From Bradyrhizobium zhanjiangense (GTDB lineage: Bacteria; Pseudomonadota; Alphaproteobacteria; Rhizobiales; Xanthobacteraceae), in the NCBI RefSeq assembly GCF_004114935.1, contig NZ_CP022221.1:1447001-1511000 (forward strand): DNA of 64,000 nucleotides, in the 5' to 3' direction. The first letter of the stretch is position 1. The number at the start of each line of letters is the position of its first letter. Shown here piece after piece: positions 39,024 through 47,703 of this stretch. The notes under the pieces were generated by a model. That model did not search any database and was not told the origin of the DNA. It was given only the letters and a program-made list of their open reading frames with translations. A program made the translations under genes and the position numbers.

Positions 39024-40115
39024 TTAGCTGACCAGATATTTGGCGACCGCCGCCTCGTCCCACGCAATCCCGTTGCCGGGCTCCTCGCTCGGCAGCGCAA
39101 AGCCATCCTTGATCTTTAGCCGCGTCGACAGCACCGCGTCGGCCCAGTCGACATATTCCAGCCAATGCGCGGTCGGCGTCACGCACAACAGATGCGCGCT
39201 GACCTCGGAAAACAGGTGCGTCGACATCTCGATGCCGGCGGCGTGCGCCAGCGCCGCGGCGCGCAGCCAGCCGGTGACGCCGCCGATGCGCTGGACATCA
39301 GGCATCACGTAGTCGCAGGCTTCCGCGGAGAGTGCCGCCTGCATCGAGAATGCGCTGTCGAAATTCTCGCCGATCTGCACCGGCGTGTGCAGCGCGTCCG
39401 CAATACGGGCGCTGCCCTCATAATCGTCGTGGCGGATCGGCTCCTCGATCCAGGTGAGGCCCTCGTCGTCGAGCATCTCGCCGCGGCGGATGGCTTCGGT
39501 GACCGTCAGCGCCTGATTGTAGTCGCACATCAGCGTCACCTGATCGCCGACGGCCTTGCGCACAGCGCGCACGACGGCGAGATCCTCCCGCGCATCGGGT
39601 CGGCCGACGCGGATCTTTGCCGCCCGAAAACCCTCGGCCAGCAGCTTGTGCGCCTCCTCGACTGCGGCGCTCGCGGGCATGATGCCGAGCCCCTTCGAAT
39701 TGTAGGCCCTGACCGGCTTTGGCGCGCCGCCGAGCAGGCGCGCCAGCGGTAGGCCGCGTGCACGAGCGAGTGCGTCCCATGCCGCCATGTCGATGCCGGA
39801 TTGCGCCAGCCGTTGCAGCCCGGCGAGGCCCAGCAGCGTGAAGCGCTGGGCGAGCTTGCGCTCGATCTCGAACGGCAGCAGCTCGTCGCCGACGACGAAC
39901 TCCGACATTTCCGTGACCATGGCCGTCAGCGGCTTCAAGGCAGACGGCGTGATCGAGAACAGATAGGCGTGCCCGCGTACGCCCTGGTCGGTCTCGCAGT
40001 CGATCAGCACCAGCGGCGCTTTGGCGACCGCCCCGGTCGAGGTCTGGAGCGGCAGGTTCATCGGCACGATCACGGGCCGCGCCTGGAAGCGCTTGATGCG
40101 GATGGTCTCGGTCAT
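39024..40115 (-). CDS. mandelate racemase homologue (enolase superfamily)
   Basis: 363 residues, similar over the whole length to Pseudomonas mandelate racemase (PLVLIDCETDQGVRGHAYLF; TPTAHWLEYVD). Relative to that enzyme every catalytic residue is shifted by exactly three: metal ligands Asp198, Glu224 and Glu250, the Asp273-His300 dyad, and general acid Glu320. The exception is the S-face base: Lys167 is kept, but the second Lys of the KxK motif (Lys166 there) is Arg169 here. The protein may therefore act on one enantiomer or as a dehydratase. No regulator or transporter is directly attached; an orphan binding protein follows upstream after a repeat. Confidence 0.88.
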   Translation of the reverse strand: MTETIRIKRFQARPVIVPMNLPLQTSTGAVAKAPLVLIDCETDQGVRGHAYLFSITPSALKPLTAMVTEMSEFVVGDELLPFEIERKLAQRFTLLGLAGLQRLAQSGIDMAAWDALARARGLPLARLLGGAPKPVRAYNSKGLGIMPASAAVEEAHKLLAEGFRAAKIRVGRPDAREDLAVVRAVRKAVGDQVTLMCDYNQALTVTEAIRRGEMLDDEGLTWIEEPIRHDDYEGSARIADALHTPVQIGENFDSAFSMQAALSAEACDYVMPDVQRIGGVTGWLRAAALAHAAGIEMSTHLFSEVSAHLLCVTPTAHWLEYVDWADAVLSTRLKIKDGFALPSEEPGNGIAWDEAAVAKYLVS

Positions 40116-40244
40116 GGGTCTCTCCCAGCGGAGCGGATGCAGGTCGGCGCCGATCTTAAACATCCGTGATGAAACGAAAAGGCGCCTGCTGCGACCACCA
40201 TGAAATGGGGTTGCGCCACCGCGGTGGTGAAGTCCGGTAATCCA

Positions 40245-40478
40245 GCGCGAGTCCGCTCGCTGCCGGAAGCGCGCTGGCATCGCTCAAGCCGGTGTGAGGT
40301 CGATCAGCGTTGCCTGATTGAGCCTTCGTTGTGGCCGCGAGAAAGGTCTGCTCCCTCTCCTGCTTGCGGGAGAGGGCTGAGGAGAGGGTGTCTCCTCCTC
40401 AACGGGACGATCCCCAAGCGGAAAGAGCCCTCACCCGGCGCTTCGCGCCGACCTCTCCCGCAAGCAAGCGGGAGAGGT
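40245..40478. repeat. composite repeat, left of the 40.5-41.7 kb binding-protein gene
   Basis: About 105 bases of unique-looking sequence (GCGCGAGTCC...GCGCGCTGGCATCG...GCCGCGAGAAAGGTCTG) followed by a full CTCTCCC-family palindrome. The same composite, about 85% alike by eye and in the same orientation, occurs at 41886-42115. The stretch 40116-40244 before it shows only a CCACCGCGGTGG palindrome at 40217-40228. Confidence 0.8.
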
Positions 40479-40514
40479 GATCCCGCGCGGCGCTCACACG
40501 CGCCCTGAGGCGTC

Positions 40515-41738
40515 TCACCGCGCCGCGCCTTCGGTGAAGGCGGTCTCGATCACCTCGCCAAAAGGCTGCCAGGAACGGCCGTCGAACTGGACGAGCCGCA
40601 TCTGCTTGATCGGCAGATAGTTGCTGGGCGAGGTATTCATCCTGATGTTGGGCAGCGCGACGGAGGGGTGATAGCCCTTAAGCGAAGCCGCCTGACGCAT
40701 GATGTTGTCACGCGAGAAGTCGTCGCCGCATTGCTTCAGCACCTGCGCCAGCGCTTCGGCCGCGGCGTAACCGTAGAGCGCGGCGCTGCTGTTGGTGCTT
40801 TCGGCCTGATGGTATTTGTCCATGAAGGCGAACCAGTCCTTCATGGCGGCATCGTCCTTCCATGCGGGATCGCTCGGATCCTTCAGAAAGGCCGCGGAGA
40901 TCACGCCGGCGGAGTTCTCGAGGCCCGCGGGCGCCATCGCATTGGCGATCGAGGCGGAGGCATCGTTCACGATGAAGACCGGATGCCAATTGAGTGAGGC
41001 CGCCAGCTTGATCACCTTGGATGCCGTCGACGGCACGCCGAGAAAGACGAAGATGTCGGCGCCCGCGCGCTTGAGGATCGAGACGTGTCCGTCGAGATGT
41101 TCGTCGGCGATGTCGAAGGCGATGTCGACGAGGACATGACGGTTGAGGTCGCCAAGGCCTTCCTCGATGCCCTTGTAGAGCATGCGGCCGAACTGGTCGT
41201 TCTGCCAGAGCACCACGATCTTCTTCCGGGGATAATAGGCCTGGATGTAGTTGGCGTAGATGCGCCCCTCCGACCGGAACGACGGCTGCCAGCCCATGGT
41301 CCAGGGAAACGCGCTTGGCTGGCTCAGCTCCTCGTCGCCGGAGGCGACGAACAGCTGCGGGATCTTCTTCTCGTTCAGATACCAGCGCGTGGCGAGATTG
41401 CCGGGCGTGCCGAATGACCCGAACATCAGGTGCACGTCCTCGGTCTCGACCAGATTGCGCGTCAGCTCCAGCGCAGTCGCCGGATCGGAATTGTCGTCGC
41501 GCGTGATGAAGCGGACCTTGCGGCCGTTGATGCCGCCACGCGCGTTGATCATGTCGAAATAGGCGGCCTCCGCTTGGCCGATGGCGCCGAACTCCGAGAG
41601 CGGTCCCGAATACGGCATGACATTGCCGATGCGGATTTCCTTGTCGGTCGTGGCTTGCTCCGCGTGTTGCAGGGACATCGCCCCAAGCGAAGCCAAAGCG
41701 ACGATCAAAACGAACAGCAGCCTGCCGGTGACGCGCAT
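40515..41738 (-). CDS. ABC transporter substrate-binding protein, branched-chain amino-acid type
   Basis: 407 residues starting at 41738 with a signal peptide (MRVTGRLLFVLIVALASLGAMS). The mature part is a type I periplasmic binding protein (Peripla_BP_6, LivJ-like) with IRIGNVMPYSGPLSEFGAIGQAEAAYFDMINARGGINGRKV (in sequence order) and HVSILKRAGADIFVFLG. Such proteins bind hydrophobic amino acids, aromatic acids or other ligands. It is an orphan: no LivH/M/G/F genes are near. The gene lies between two direct copies of a ~230-bp repeat, as if carried as a cassette. Confidence 0.9.
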   Translation of the reverse strand: MRVTGRLLFVLIVALASLGAMSLQHAEQATTDKEIRIGNVMPYSGPLSEFGAIGQAEAAYFDMINARGGINGRKVRFITRDDNSDPATALELTRNLVETEDVHLMFGSFGTPGNLATRWYLNEKKIPQLFVASGDEELSQPSAFPWTMGWQPSFRSEGRIYANYIQAYYPRKKIVVLWQNDQFGRMLYKGIEEGLGDLNRHVLVDIAFDIADEHLDGHVSILKRAGADIFVFLGVPSTASKVIKLAASLNWHPVFIVNDASASIANAMAPAGLENSAGVISAAFLKDPSDPAWKDDAAMKDWFAFMDKYHQAESTNSSAALYGYAAAEALAQVLKQCGDDFSRDNIMRQAASLKGYHPSVALPNIRMNTSPSNYLPIKQMRLVQFDGRSWQPFGEVIETAFTEGAAR

Positions 41739-41885
41739 GCTCGACACCTTGATGTTGGCCCCCGAAAAGGTCGGCTCAATCCCCACCAAGGCTGGTTGAT
41801 GTAGGTCAAGCGTTTGGCGATCGTATGGCTTGATCGCCGGGTTTGATGTTGCAGAGCATTGAGCCAAAACGGCAGGTGTGTTGAC

Positions 41886-42115
41886 GCGCCGCGAATCCTT
41901 TCGCTGCTGGAAAGCGCGCTGGCATCGTTCAAGCCGGCGTGAGGCCGATCAGGCTTGCCGGATTGAGCCCCCGTTGTGACCGCGAGGAAGGTCTGCCCCC
42001 CTCTCCCGCTTGCGGGAGAGGGCTGGGGAGAGGGTGTCTCCACAGAGAGACTCCCAACGAGGAGGAAGCCCTCACCCGCGCCTTCGGCGCGACCTCTCCC
42101 GCAAGCGGGAGAGGT
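41886..42115. repeat. composite repeat, right of the 40.5-41.7 kb binding-protein gene
   Basis: GCGCCGCGAATCC...GCGCGCTGGCATCGTTCAAG...GCGAGGAAGGTCTG, then CTCTCCC-family hairpins ending at about 42115. It is a direct copy of 40245-40478. The first 147 bases of this gap (41739-41885) hold the binding-protein promoter but no recognisable site. Confidence 0.8.
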
Positions 42116-42141
42116 GAGGAGATCCCGGCTCTATAGCCCCC

Positions 42142-43071
42142 CTACGGCAGCCCCCGCGCCTCGAGCTGATGCACCAGCAGCAGTGTCGGCTCGGCGAGGC
42201 TGTCGCCGGAGCCGTCCAGGCCAAAGGCGCTCGCAATGCCGTCGCGGCTGCGCAGCAGCGTGCTGCGCGGACAATGGCCGGCGCCGCAGAGCGTCTTCTT
42301 CAGGGTCTCGCCTTGCGCGACGACGCCGGCGGAATCGTCCGCGGCCCAGGCCAGCAGGATCGGCACGTCGACATTGAGGATGCCGGGGAAGACCGATCGC
42401 TTGTTATATTGGCTGGCGTCGCTGCCGAGATAGGCCTTCTCGCTGTCGCTCGCGTCCTTGCCCGCGCGGTAGATGCCGGACACCAGGACGACGGCGGCGA
42501 CATCGGCGCGGTCGGCCTGAAGCTCGGGATGCGCCAGCAGGGACGCGACATGGAAGGCGCCGGCGCCGTAGCCGACCGCGACGATCTCGCGGGCATCGCC
42601 GTTGAACAGGTCGATATTGCCGTTAACCCAGGACAGGGCCGCCGCCACGTCGCTCGCGCCGGCGGGCCAGGGCGCCAAAGGTGCCAGGCGATAGTTGACG
42701 CGCACCCCGATCATGTCGTTGCGCGCGGCAAAGCACATCGCCTGGTCCTGGATCTGCCGGGCCAGCTCGGGCGCCGCGCGGTCGCCGGTGAAGGTGTCGC
42801 CGGCCACGAACAGCAGCACCGGCCGCGGCGTATCCGCCTTGGTCGCGCTGGTCGCGACGTCGAGCACATTGGCCTCGCTCTCGCCGTAGCGCAGGCCACG
42901 CGAGAAGGTGACCTGCTCGCACAGCCGCGCGGTGCCGCCGGCAGTCGTGTCGGAATCGGTGAGGCCCACTCGCACGAGATTGGCTGGTGGCGACAGCCTG
43001 GCCGGCAAAGGTCCGTGCGCGGAGGCCGTGGTCATGGTCAGAGTTAAGAAAAAAGCCAGATAATTCTTCAT
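42142..43071 (-). CDS. secreted alpha/beta-hydrolase-fold protein lacking the catalytic serine
   Basis: 309 residues with a signal peptide (MKNYLAFFLTLTMTTASAHG). The fold matches esterase/lipase proteins of the HSL/BD-FAE type (VNYRLAPLAPWPAGASDVAAALSWV). However, the nucleophile elbow that should read G-x-S-x-G is GYGAG, with Gly169 at the serine position; the usual HGG oxyanion motif is VAGD; and no clear catalytic His is near the end (RDGIASAFG). It is probably not a hydrolase, but a binding protein built on that fold. I cannot name a partner. Confidence 0.75.
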   Translation of the reverse strand: MKNYLAFFLTLTMTTASAHGPLPARLSPPANLVRVGLTDSDTTAGGTARLCEQVTFSRGLRYGESEANVLDVATSATKADTPRPVLLFVAGDTFTGDRAAPELARQIQDQAMCFAARNDMIGVRVNYRLAPLAPWPAGASDVAAALSWVNGNIDLFNGDAREIVAVGYGAGAFHVASLLAHPELQADRADVAAVVLVSGIYRAGKDASDSEKAYLGSDASQYNKRSVFPGILNVDVPILLAWAADDSAGVVAQGETLKKTLCGAGHCPRSTLLRSRDGIASAFGLDGSGDSLAEPTLLLVHQLEARGLP

Positions 43072-43561
43072 GGTGATGCCGGCCTTGCGGGACTCATATT
43101 GGCTCGCCGGTTTGGCCTGTCTTTTCAATTCGCCTCATTAGTCAGCTGGCCTTGAGGCGAATTCACGGCACCTTTGGTCGGCACGTGGCCGCTTTTGCAA
43201 TGCAAGTTCGCAGCCGGCCGGACGATTGCGCAGCGCGGCTTTTTTATCTCGATCCGTCAAGGCGTTGCCCGGCGCCATCCAGCCTCGCGCCGGAAACGGC
43301 TTTCTACTGTGCATGGGGTTGTTTTCGCAGTTTTTGTTTTGGACGGCCGGCACAGCACGTGCCGGACGCCGCCCGTTGGCAGCTCGGCGATTGCCCTCAA
43401 AGGCGCCGAACTGGAAGCGCTGAAGCGGCAATGCTGCGATGCGGCCGATCAAGTCCTGCTCGACCGCGGCATCGATAAGATTTCCTCGCACGTCCGTGAT
43501 GGAACCTAATGGCGACTGGTGCGACTTACATATGACGCGGGAAGTAACGTGCGAGGCTGTC
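43072..43561. other. 490-bp region with no confident gene
   Basis: Overlapping open frames exist on both strands, but none shows a family motif plus a ribosome-binding site. A plus-strand frame ending at 43509 has a plausible C-terminus (ALKGAELEALKRQCCDAADQ) and could be a small or decayed gene. The left end should hold the promoter of the hydrolase-fold gene. Confidence 0.4.
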
Positions 43562-43702
43562 ATGGCAGAGAAGCATACCGCCGATCCGGCAGAGATCATG
43601 CGGGCGACCGGTCATCCTGAGCTGGAATATGCCGCCGGCTGGACCATAGCCGGTCTCGTCACCATCGCCGCCATCGTCGCCGCCTGGGTGTTCGCCATCT
43701 AG
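43562..43702 (+). CDS. small single-pass membrane protein
   Basis: 46 residues from the ATG at 43562, which has GAGG six bases upstream. A polar N-terminus (MAEKHTADPAEIMRATGHPELEYA) is followed by one helix (AGWTIAGLVTIAAIVAAWVFAI) running to the end. The stop overlaps the stop of the convergent sensor kinase gene as CTAG. The helix and ribosome-binding site favour a real gene; function unknown. Longer starts upstream would add sequence without family features. Confidence 0.6.
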   Translation: MAEKHTADPAEIMRATGHPELEYAAGWTIAGLVTIAAIVAAWVFAI

Positions 43703-45285
43703 GCAGCTGGAAACTGGAGCTCGAAGGCCGCGCCCTCGTCGGTCGGCTTGAGCCTGATTGAGCCGCCATGGCTCGCCATCACCGCGCGTGCGATCGCCAG
43801 CCCCATCCCGGTGCCGCCCTGGTCGCGGCGGGTGGTGAAGAAGGCGTCAAAAATCCTGTCGCGGTTGGGCGCCGAGATCGGCTCGCCGTCATTGCTCACC
43901 GTCAGCAGCAGGGTCGTGCGCTCGAAGGTCGCCTCCAGCCTGATCGTCCTCGCCCTGTGCCGCACCGCGTTGTCGGCGAGATGCGACAGCACGATCAGCG
44001 CCTTCTCGCCGGACATGCCGATCGCGCGGTCGAGGCTGCCGCTGGCCGAGATCGCGCTTTCCGGAAACCGGCTTTTGAGATCGGCAATCACGGGGGCAAG
44101 CTCGGTGCGTTCGTTCTGCGGCAGGCTTTCGGCGCGGGCGAGCTCACGCAGCCGCTGCGCCATTGCCTCCAGCCGCTGGGTGTCGGACAGGATGTTGGTG
44201 ATGAACGTCGTCTGCTCGGCCGGCGTCAGACTGCCTGATTTGCCCTGAAGTGAATCCTGCAAGAGCTCGGCCGCACCCTTGATGGAAGTGAGGGGCGATT
44301 TCAGCTCATGGGTGAGGTGGGCCGAGAACGTTGCGATATAGTCCGAGCGACGCGCCAGCTGCTCGGCCATGCCGAGGAAGCTGTGCGAGAGCTGGGCGAA
44401 CTCGCGCGTGCCGTAGTGCCGCAGCGGCCGGAACGCCTCGCGGTCGCCGCGGCCAATTCTGGCGGCGCGGTCGATCAGCTCGCGCATCGGCAACGTGATG
44501 GTGCGCGAGAAAACGAGGCCGATCGCGATCGTGCCGAGGACCACGGCGAGCCCCGCCAGCACGAACTTCGCCCGCTCCTGGTAGAGATGGTCAAAAATGT
44601 TGCTCGGCGTCCGCGTGGTGTAGATCACCCCGGCGACGCGGTTGTTGACGATGACCGGCATCGCCGAGAACACGTGCACGCCGAGACCTCGGCTGAAGGA
44701 ATAGATCGGCGGCGGCGGCTTGTCCGGCACGCGGTTACGCAAGGTGGCGCGGTATTGCCCGTGCAGCGCGTCCGCGACCTCCTCGATATGGGCGAGCGAC
44801 TGCCCGACCTCCTGTCGGCCGGCGATCACCACGCCCTGCGGATCGAGGATGCGAAAGCCCGCCAGCGTCACCTTCTGGGTCTCGCGGATGATCGGCGTCA
44901 GTTTTGCGCCGATCTCGACATAGGCCTGCTCTGCCGGCCGGGCTGCGGCCTGCGCATCCGGCCTGCGCCGCAACAAATCATTGGCGGTGAGGTCGAGCGC
45001 GGGGCGGATCGGCGTGAACTGGTCGCCGGGATCGGGCAGCACGCCTGGCGGCACCTCGGCGCCGAGCGTCAGGCCGCTGTCGAGCCTTGCAATGACTTCC
45101 TGAGCATAGATCGTCGCGAGCACGCGGCTCTGCGCGATCAGCTCGGCCTGGGTCTGGCGGATGAGCTGGTTGTCATAGAGGCGGAAGAAGAACAGGCCAA
45201 CCAGCGGCAGCACGGCGACGGTCGTCAGCACCGTAAAGATGACGAGCCCAAGCGACGGCCGCCATTTGTCGGGCGCCGCGCTCAT
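43699..45285 (-). CDS. two-component sensor histidine kinase
   Basis: 528 residues. A first helix (about 12-35), a periplasmic sensing region (about 36-240, containing ILDPQGVVIAGRQEVGQSL) and a second helix (242-262) are followed by a HAMP linker, then the dimerisation domain with phospho-His326 in HLTHELKSPLTSIKGAAELL, and an ATPase domain ending GGTGMGLAIARAVMASHGGSI. It should phosphorylate the response regulator whose gene overlaps its start by four bases. The layout recalls CreC. The signal is unknown. Confidence 0.93.
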   Translation of the reverse strand: MSAAPDKWRPSLGLVIFTVLTTVAVLPLVGLFFFRLYDNQLIRQTQAELIAQSRVLATIYAQEVIARLDSGLTLGAEVPPGVLPDPGDQFTPIRPALDLTANDLLRRRPDAQAAARPAEQAYVEIGAKLTPIIRETQKVTLAGFRILDPQGVVIAGRQEVGQSLAHIEEVADALHGQYRATLRNRVPDKPPPPIYSFSRGLGVHVFSAMPVIVNNRVAGVIYTTRTPSNIFDHLYQERAKFVLAGLAVVLGTIAIGLVFSRTITLPMRELIDRAARIGRGDREAFRPLRHYGTREFAQLSHSFLGMAEQLARRSDYIATFSAHLTHELKSPLTSIKGAAELLQDSLQGKSGSLTPAEQTTFITNILSDTQRLEAMAQRLRELARAESLPQNERTELAPVIADLKSRFPESAISASGSLDRAIGMSGEKALIVLSHLADNAVRHRARTIRLEATFERTTLLLTVSNDGEPISAPNRDRIFDAFFTTRRDQGGTGMGLAIARAVMASHGGSIRLKPTDEGAAFELQFPAA

Positions 45286-45986
45286 GCCTCTTTCTCGCAG
45301 CGGCCGAGCTTAAAGCCGACGCCGTGGATGGTCTCGATGACGTTCTCGCAATTCAGCGCCGCCAGCTTGGCGCGGATGTTGCGGATGTGGCTGTCGATGG
45401 TGCGGTCGGAGACCTGGATGTTGAGCTGATAAGCGGCCCGCATCAGCTGCTCGCGGTTGAAGACGGAGGTCGGGCGGGTCAGGAAGGCGCGCAAAATGCC
45501 GAACTCGATTGCCGTCAGTTTCAGCGGCGTGCCGGCGAAGGACGCCCGGTGCTGCTCGGGATCGATCAGAAGATTGCCTTGCGCCAGCGCGGTGGGACCG
45601 GCCTTGATCTCGCCGTTGCGCGGGCCGAGACGGCGCAGGATGACGTTGACCCGCGCCACCAGCTCGCGCGGGCTGAACGGCTTCGTCACGTAGTCGTCGC
45701 CGCCGATCTCGAGACCAAGGATGCGGTCGATCTCCTCGTCACGCGCCGACAGGAACAGAATCGGCACGTCGGAGCTTTTGCGCACCTCGCGGCAGACGTC
45801 GAGGCCGTCGAATTCCGGCATGCCGATGTCGAGCACGATCAGATCGGGCCTGTCGGCGGCGAAGCGGGCGAGCGCCTCCTTGCCGTCGCGCGCTTCGATC
45901 ACGTCCATGCCGGCCTTCCTGAGGGCGACACGGATGACCTCGCGGATATGACCCTCGTCGTCGACGATGAGAATGCGATGCGCCAA
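45282..45986 (-). CDS. OmpR/PhoB-family response regulator
   Basis: 234 residues: receiver domain with Asp10, the phosphorylation site Asp53 (VLDIGMPEFDG) and Lys in VTKPFSPREL, then a C-terminal winged helix ending VSDRTIDSHIRNIRAKLAAL...VGFKLG. It is translationally coupled to the kinase (ATGA overlap) and lies 19 bases after a DUF4173 membrane protein gene, so the three form an operon; the membrane protein may take part in sensing or be part of the output. CreB-like, but orthology is not proven. Confidence 0.94.
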   Translation of the reverse strand: MAHRILIVDDEGHIREVIRVALRKAGMDVIEARDGKEALARFAADRPDLIVLDIGMPEFDGLDVCREVRKSSDVPILFLSARDEEIDRILGLEIGGDDYVTKPFSPRELVARVNVILRRLGPRNGEIKAGPTALAQGNLLIDPEQHRASFAGTPLKLTAIEFGILRAFLTRPTSVFNREQLMRAAYQLNIQVSDRTIDSHIRNIRAKLAALNCENVIETIHGVGFKLGRCEKEA

Positions 45987-46005
45987 GAACTTCTCCGCTA
46001 GCTCG

Positions 46006-47514
46006 TCAGCCTGCCGGTTGGCTGCCGGACTGAGCTTTCGCCTGGGCGTCCAGCCTGCGCTGGAGCCTCCAGTTGCGAAAGCCCCAGCTTCGCCAGGCCA
46101 GATCCGGGCGCTGCTGTTCTACAAGGCGGTCGCGGCGCGACACAAGGCAGCTCTCGGGGGTGCCAGACCGCAGCAAGATGGCCTTGTCGATGGCGGGCAG
46201 CGCCTGCGGCCCGAGCGTCAGGAGATAGTTGATGTCGATCTGCACGCCCTTGCCCGATGCTTCCCGGCTGTGGGTGACATTGTAGTCGGCAATGAAGGCA
46301 TCGAAGTTCACGAGCGAGCAACCATAGAGCACGATCGCGAGCGCGATCAGATTGACGCCGACGAGCCATTGGTTGGACCGGTTGAGGGCGATGCGGCTCA
46401 CGATCAGGACCAGTCCCAGCGCGACCAGCCCCATCCAGATGAAGGCCGCGATGCGCCAGTAAGTCAGCGTGTAGATGTCCACGTAGAGCTCGAGGCGCAG
46501 GATGGAGGAGGCGACGAGCAGCACGTTCTGGCCCACCCAGAGATAGACCAGCGGCCGGATCACCTTCGATTTCTCGGCCGGCCCGCCCGGGCGCATCGCC
46601 ACCAGCACGAAGGCGGCGGCGAGCAGCGCGGTTACGATCAGCGGATAGGCGCCGCGATGGGCGTACCACGCATAGGTCAAATTGTCGGGCAGCGCCACAT
46701 GGCCCCAGAGATAGATGCCGTCGAGAATGGACTGTGCCGCGAACAGCAGGTTGAACAGGATCAGCGAGCGCAGGATGGTGGAGGGACCGAGAAATTCCGC
46801 CGAGACTTGGGACGGGAGCGGCGGCGGCACGGGACCATCGGCAACGGTCGTGGTGACAATCGTCTTGCGCCGCCAGCGCACATGAATGAACGGCCAGACC
46901 AGCGCCAGCATCAAGGCCCAGAACAGCACGCGCGGGATGCTGACATATTCGAGGATGAGCTTTGGATTGAGCAGGGACACCCACCGCTCGATGAACGGAT
47001 TGGCTGCTGCGAACAGCGCGACGAAGACGGTGCCGAGCGCTGCCGGCAGCAGCCACAGCGCGACGCCGCGGGTGAACGCCGACATGTTGAACACCTGGGG
47101 CGCATCGAGGAAGAACCTGAAGGGACCGAGCAGGACGAAGTTGCGTAGCGCGCGGGTCCGCTCGGCGAACTCGGTCGTTTCCGGATTGGTCGCGAGCAGC
47201 ATGGCCATGAGCAGCGCCGCAATGAGGATCAGGAACGACAGCGTGTTGAGCTCCTCGATGGCCGGCACGAGGCCGGCGACGAGAATGGCGGCGCCGATCG
47301 TCGCGCGCCGCGAATCAAGCGAGTCATGATTGAAGGGCACCGACACGCAGACCGTCGCAATTGCAAACAGTGTCAGCGACAGCCCGATCCGTTCGTCGTA
47401 GAACAGCCAGTCCGCCAACGCAGCTAGTGCCAGCGTGCAGCCAAGCTTGGCCGCAATCGAGGAATGCCTGATCGGTTGGATATCCGCTGCGATCGTCGAA
47501 GCCAGGCTCGTCAT
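46006..47514 (-). CDS. DUF4173-family polytopic membrane protein
   Basis: 502 residues from the ATG at 47514 (AAAGG upstream); an ATG pair at 47541-47547 lacks a ribosome-binding site. Ten or more hydrophobic helices span residues ~20-430, with GVALWLLPAALGTVFVALFAAANPFIERW and YAHRGAYPLIVTALLAAAFVLVAM. The last ~80 residues are polar and cytoplasmic (SREASGKGVQIDINYLLTLGPQALPAIDKA). The family is uncharacterised. It is the first gene of an operon with a two-component system, so it probably serves the same envelope signal. Confidence 0.85.
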   Translation of the reverse strand: MTSLASTIAADIQPIRHSSIAAKLGCTLALAALADWLFYDERIGLSLTLFAIATVCVSVPFNHDSLDSRRATIGAAILVAGLVPAIEELNTLSFLILIAALLMAMLLATNPETTEFAERTRALRNFVLLGPFRFFLDAPQVFNMSAFTRGVALWLLPAALGTVFVALFAAANPFIERWVSLLNPKLILEYVSIPRVLFWALMLALVWPFIHVRWRRKTIVTTTVADGPVPPPLPSQVSAEFLGPSTILRSLILFNLLFAAQSILDGIYLWGHVALPDNLTYAWYAHRGAYPLIVTALLAAAFVLVAMRPGGPAEKSKVIRPLVYLWVGQNVLLVASSILRLELYVDIYTLTYWRIAAFIWMGLVALGLVLIVSRIALNRSNQWLVGVNLIALAIVLYGCSLVNFDAFIADYNVTHSREASGKGVQIDINYLLTLGPQALPAIDKAILLRSGTPESCLVSRRDRLVEQQRPDLAWRSWGFRNWRLQRRLDAQAKAQSGSQPAG

Positions 47515-47703
47515 GTCTAAGAGACCTTTCGTGATATGTGGCATCACGAAGTCTGAACGGTACTTGTGCAGAAGCCGCGATCATCGTCTGCACGGTTTCA
47601 GGAGTCTTTTGCAGTTTTCGTGCAGGCGCGCTTTTGCCGCTCGCGTAGCGCAAATCGCCTTGATAGGTGCGGAGCATTCGCCACTCCTCGCACGTGATGC
47701 ATC

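Noticed and set aside
43138..43599. 153-residue minus-strand frame and competing plus-strand frames in the 43.1-43.6 kb gap
   Set aside because: Neither has a ribosome-binding site with family-like sequence; kept only as an uncertain region.
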